Source: Candidatus Gastranaerophilales bacterium
GTDB lineage: Bacteria > Cyanobacteriota > Vampirovibrionia > Gastranaerophilales > Gastranaerophilaceae
Direction: 5' to 3'
DNA: 64,000 bases
Assembly (NCBI GenBank): GCA_944327275.1
Contig: CALVHB010000046.1
Coordinates: forward strand, 1-64,000
Below the pieces are notes generated by a model that was not told the origin of the DNA, searched no databases, and was given only the letters and a program-made list of their open reading frames with translations. This document shows, piece by piece, positions 61,482-64,000 of this stretch (the first letter of the stretch is position 1; each line of letters begins with the position of its first letter). A program made the position numbers and the translations under genes.

Positions 61482-64000
61482 ATGGCTTTAACTATAGATG
61501 AAATTGCTCAGACATTAGATAATATGCGTAGCGAAAATGAAGACAATATTAAGGAACTTGAAAGAGTACTTGCCGGAATTAATTCAAAGATTGATTTGAT
61601 GTCAGAAAATGACGAAACTGTTGATTTAATAAGGGTATATATTTCTGAGTTAAAAAATGCAATAGAGTCAAAAAATGCTGATTTTATCGATAGAATAGAT
61701 AGTCTAGAAACTTCCATTGAAAAAATAAATGCTGCTCAGGATTTATACGTAAAGGACGAAAAACTCGATAAAGTTTTTGCCAATTTACAGTCTGAAGTGT
61801 CTGAATATGAAAGTTTGATTAAAGATAACAAGGATATTTTAGATAGGCTTTATGAAAAATTTGATACAACTATTACAAGCAAAAATTTTGATGAATTCAG
61901 ATCGGATTTAGCTGATTTTGTGCAAAAAATTATTGATAATTCTTCTGTTCTTAACTCAGAACTTGCTCATAATTCTGAGAAGATTGATAATATTCTTGAT
62001 AATTTAGAATCTAGTGACTATAAAGTGAGATTTGATGGAATTTCTTCTAAAATAGATTCTGTTCAGGATGTGTTGTCTGAAAATTCTATGAATAATTTTT
62101 CTAATATTAAGGAAATGCTGGAAAAATTGTCAGAAGCTGTTAATGAACAGCAGAAAATTTATGAACTTTCTGCTTCTCAAAGTGAACAAGATAGAAAAGA
62201 CTTCGTTAAAAATATCTCAGAAAATCTAAAGGATATAGAAAATGCAATAGCTGCGAATATTGAATCATTTAAATATAACGTAAACGAGAATATTTTAGGA
62301 ATAAAAGATTTTGTTACGGAAGTAGGGCATTCTACAAATGGTCTTTATTCTGAAAGTGAGAAAAAACTTACAAGTAAGCTAGAGTCAATAGAAATTTTAA
62401 ATAATGCCTTTGAAGTTTCTTTGAATTCTGTTCATTCTGAATTAAAAGGAGTGATTGATGCAATTGATTCCTTGAACATAGAAGGGTATAGTCAGGAATT
62501 AAAAAATGAAATTTTAAATACTGTTTCTGCCGCAAATCTTATTTTGTCAGCAATCCACGATTTGAATGCTAAAAATGCAGAATTAGATAAAAAGATTGCG
62601 GAAATTTTAAATGATTCACTTATAAAGGAAAACTGTTCTGATATTTTGAATAAGCTTGATGTTTTGATTAGTCATATCGATTATTCAAGTGATTTTACAA
62701 AACTATCATCAAAACTTGATGTCATTGAGGATGGCGTAAATGCAAGCAAGTCTATATCTGCAGATTTGAATTCAAAAGTTGAGTCGTTTGGAGAAGTGTT
62801 GCAAGATGTAAAAGATTTTGTCAATGATTCAGTATCTGAGGGAAAAGAAATTCTAAATGCTCAATTAGAAAAGTTTGAGGATATGTTCTCTAAAGTTGTA
62901 AGTGAGGAAGATTTCAAAAACTTTAGATTGGATTTTGCTGATTTTATCCAAAAAATTCTAGATAATGCGCATGCTCTTCATTTGAATTACGATACTACCA
63001 GAGAACAAATTGCTTTGATTCTGGAAAAAATTAGTTCTTTTGAAAATGTGGAGCAGCTAGAGGAAATTTTAAAAGGAGTTTCTGACGTTAAGCAACTGTT
63101 TGAAAACTGCTCAAAGGAAAATTGCGAAAATATCCTTAGTGAAATTGATAATGTCAGAGATGAAATAAAAAGCAGTATCAGTGAGAATGAAGTTGTTTCC
63201 AGAGAGATTCTAGAAAAAGTAAATATTGGTCTTGTTGATATTGCTGAAAATATTCAAATTGTGAAAGAATGGTCTTCAAATGGGATTTTTGAGGCGATTG
63301 ATAGAATTTCAAAAGAAGTTAATGTAATAAAAGACGATTTATCTGATAAATTAGACAGTAATTTTGGACTTAATTCTGATGATTTGAAAGTCTCAATTGC
63401 AAATGTGATGAGTGAAATTTCAGATCTTAAAAATGAAATTGTAGAAAAAACAGACTCTAATATCTATAATGTTTCAACAGAATTTGAATCCGTTAAGGCT
63501 TCTTTAGAAAATATATTATCAGTGTTTAATTCCTTGAACGATGATTTTAATAATGTATCATCAGGAAACTATAGTAACCTTTCTTCTCAGATTGCGGATT
63601 TATCCGATAAGTTGGAGTATGCGAAGGATGAAATAAACAAAGTTTCTGAAAATTGTTTAGAAAGTATTTTAGAAAAAACTTCTCTTGTTGAGAATAAAAT
63701 GGATTTGATTTCAGATACTTTGTCAGAAAAAGTACTCGAAAACTTTGAAAGTTTAAAGACTATGTTTTCTGAATTCTTGGATAATTTGAATGTTTCAAGA
63801 GAAGATTATATAAATCAATTTAAAGATTTAGGTGAAAAAAATGCCGAAGAATTGAAAAATATTTCTGAAAATGTCAGCAGTTTCAGACTTTGTATTAATG
63901 ATGTACAGACAAGTATTCAAAACTATATTGGAGAGTTGAATGAGGGTATAAAAACTTCTAATTCTGATTTGCAAAAAAAAGTTTCGGAAAAATTGGTTGA
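61482..64000 (+). CDS. Very large coiled-coil protein, 3' end outside the window
   Basis: ATG 61482 after aaggaag opens a frame with no stop to the window edge (839 codons, incomplete). The whole stretch is low-complexity helix rich in Glu, Lys, Asn, Asp, Ser, Ile and Leu, with only four Cys. At least one module recurs: FDEFRSDLADFVQKIIDNSS near residue 140 and FKNFRLDFADFIQKILDNAH near residue 480, so it may be built of about 340-residue units. It has no signal peptide. It could be a structural, tethering or chromosome-organising protein; no family is recognised. Confidence 0.8.
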   Translation, partial: MALTIDEIAQTLDNMRSENEDNIKELERVLAGINSKIDLMSENDETVDLIRVYISELKNAIESKNADFIDRIDSLETSIEKINAAQDLYVKDEKLDKVFANLQSEVSEYESLIKDNKDILDRLYEKFDTTITSKNFDEFRSDLADFVQKIIDNSSVLNSELAHNSEKIDNILDNLESSDYKVRFDGISSKIDSVQDVLSENSMNNFSNIKEMLEKLSEAVNEQQKIYELSASQSEQDRKDFVKNISENLKDIENAIAANIESFKYNVNENILGIKDFVTEVGHSTNGLYSESEKKLTSKLESIEILNNAFEVSLNSVHSELKGVIDAIDSLNIEGYSQELKNEILNTVSAANLILSAIHDLNAKNAELDKKIAEILNDSLIKENCSDILNKLDVLISHIDYSSDFTKLSSKLDVIEDGVNASKSISADLNSKVESFGEVLQDVKDFVNDSVSEGKEILNAQLEKFEDMFSKVVSEEDFKNFRLDFADFIQKILDNAHALHLNYDTTREQIALILEKISSFENVEQLEEILKGVSDVKQLFENCSKENCENILSEIDNVRDEIKSSISENEVVSREILEKVNIGLVDIAENIQIVKEWSSNGIFEAIDRISKEVNVIKDDLSDKLDSNFGLNSDDLKVSIANVMSEISDLKNEIVEKTDSNIYNVSTEFESVKASLENILSVFNSLNDDFNNVSSGNYSNLSSQIADLSDKLEYAKDEINKVSENCLESILEKTSLVENKMDLISDTLSEKVLENFESLKTMFSEFLDNLNVSREDYINQFKDLGEKNAEELKNISENVSSFRLCINDVQTSIQNYIGELNEGIKTSNSDLQKKVSEKLV

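Overview
The window looks like a chromosomal segment of an anaerobic, AT-rich, Gram-negative-walled bacterium, most likely a non-photosynthetic cyanobacterial relative (Vampirovibrionia/'Melainabacteria', probably order Gastranaerophilales). This rests on gene content read by eye, not on a search. A Ycf45-like ATPase with an R3H domain is a cyanobacterial-type gene. A single LptF/G permease follows lptB, and an RND pump has a TolC-like channel, so an outer membrane is present. Oxygen-independent enzymes (B12-dependent ribonucleotide reductase, 2-oxoacid:ferredoxin oxidoreductase, PPDK, FixCX) point to anaerobic life. A 'KAFTLAEVL' pseudopilin and several MG(M/L)AA(S/G)QAR proteins fit the same group. 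No rRNA, tRNA, CRISPR, transposase or prophage gene was seen. TAG, TAA and TGA are all used as stops.

Layout. 1-11.2 kb: partial rsmD, fixC-fixX, a small duplicated-motif protein, an XRE regulator facing a candidate small RNA, speB, a ligA-SIMPL run, an lptB-lptF/G-glycosidase operon, and a pilin-like gene. 11.2-20 kb: a non-coding stretch with hairpins, trpS, a mini coiled-coil gene, a one-carbon cluster (core-MetE-like, CooC-like ATPase, folD), rplI, a secreted SH3-like protein, pheT and a one-pass membrane protein. 20-31 kb: nrdJ, a dicarboxylate symporter, ileS broken by one in-frame TAG, the first large MG-AA-QAR protein, and fusA. 31-38.7 kb: uppS, rdgB and a complete RND efflux operon. 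38.8-44 kb: the ribosomal/RNA polymerase operon infA-rpmJ-rpsM-rpsK-rpsD-rpoA-rplQ-truA-rplM-rpsI, all on the minus strand. 44-53.5 kb: small unknown genes, lepB, a polyprenyl synthase, and a lineage-specific block with two more MG-AA-QAR proteins and a three-gene membrane operon behind a structured leader. 53.5-64 kb: the Ycf45-like gene, ppdK, a four-subunit 2-oxoacid:ferredoxin oxidoreductase, and the start of a very large coiled-coil protein that runs off the window.

Most novel signals: (1) a family of proteins with conserved helical ends and variable centres (three large, possibly one mini copy), two of them sharing a near-identical mRNA leader; (2) an adjacent operon of unknown membrane and zinc-knuckle-like proteins with a leader ORF and an SD-sequestering hairpin; (3) several Shine-Dalgarno-less genes whose predicted -10 box puts +1 at, or one base before, the start ATG, suggesting leaderless mRNAs; (4) three helically phased operator-like repeats at a promoter that drives a short, terminated, non-coding transcript; (5) the interrupted ileS with an altered HIGH motif.
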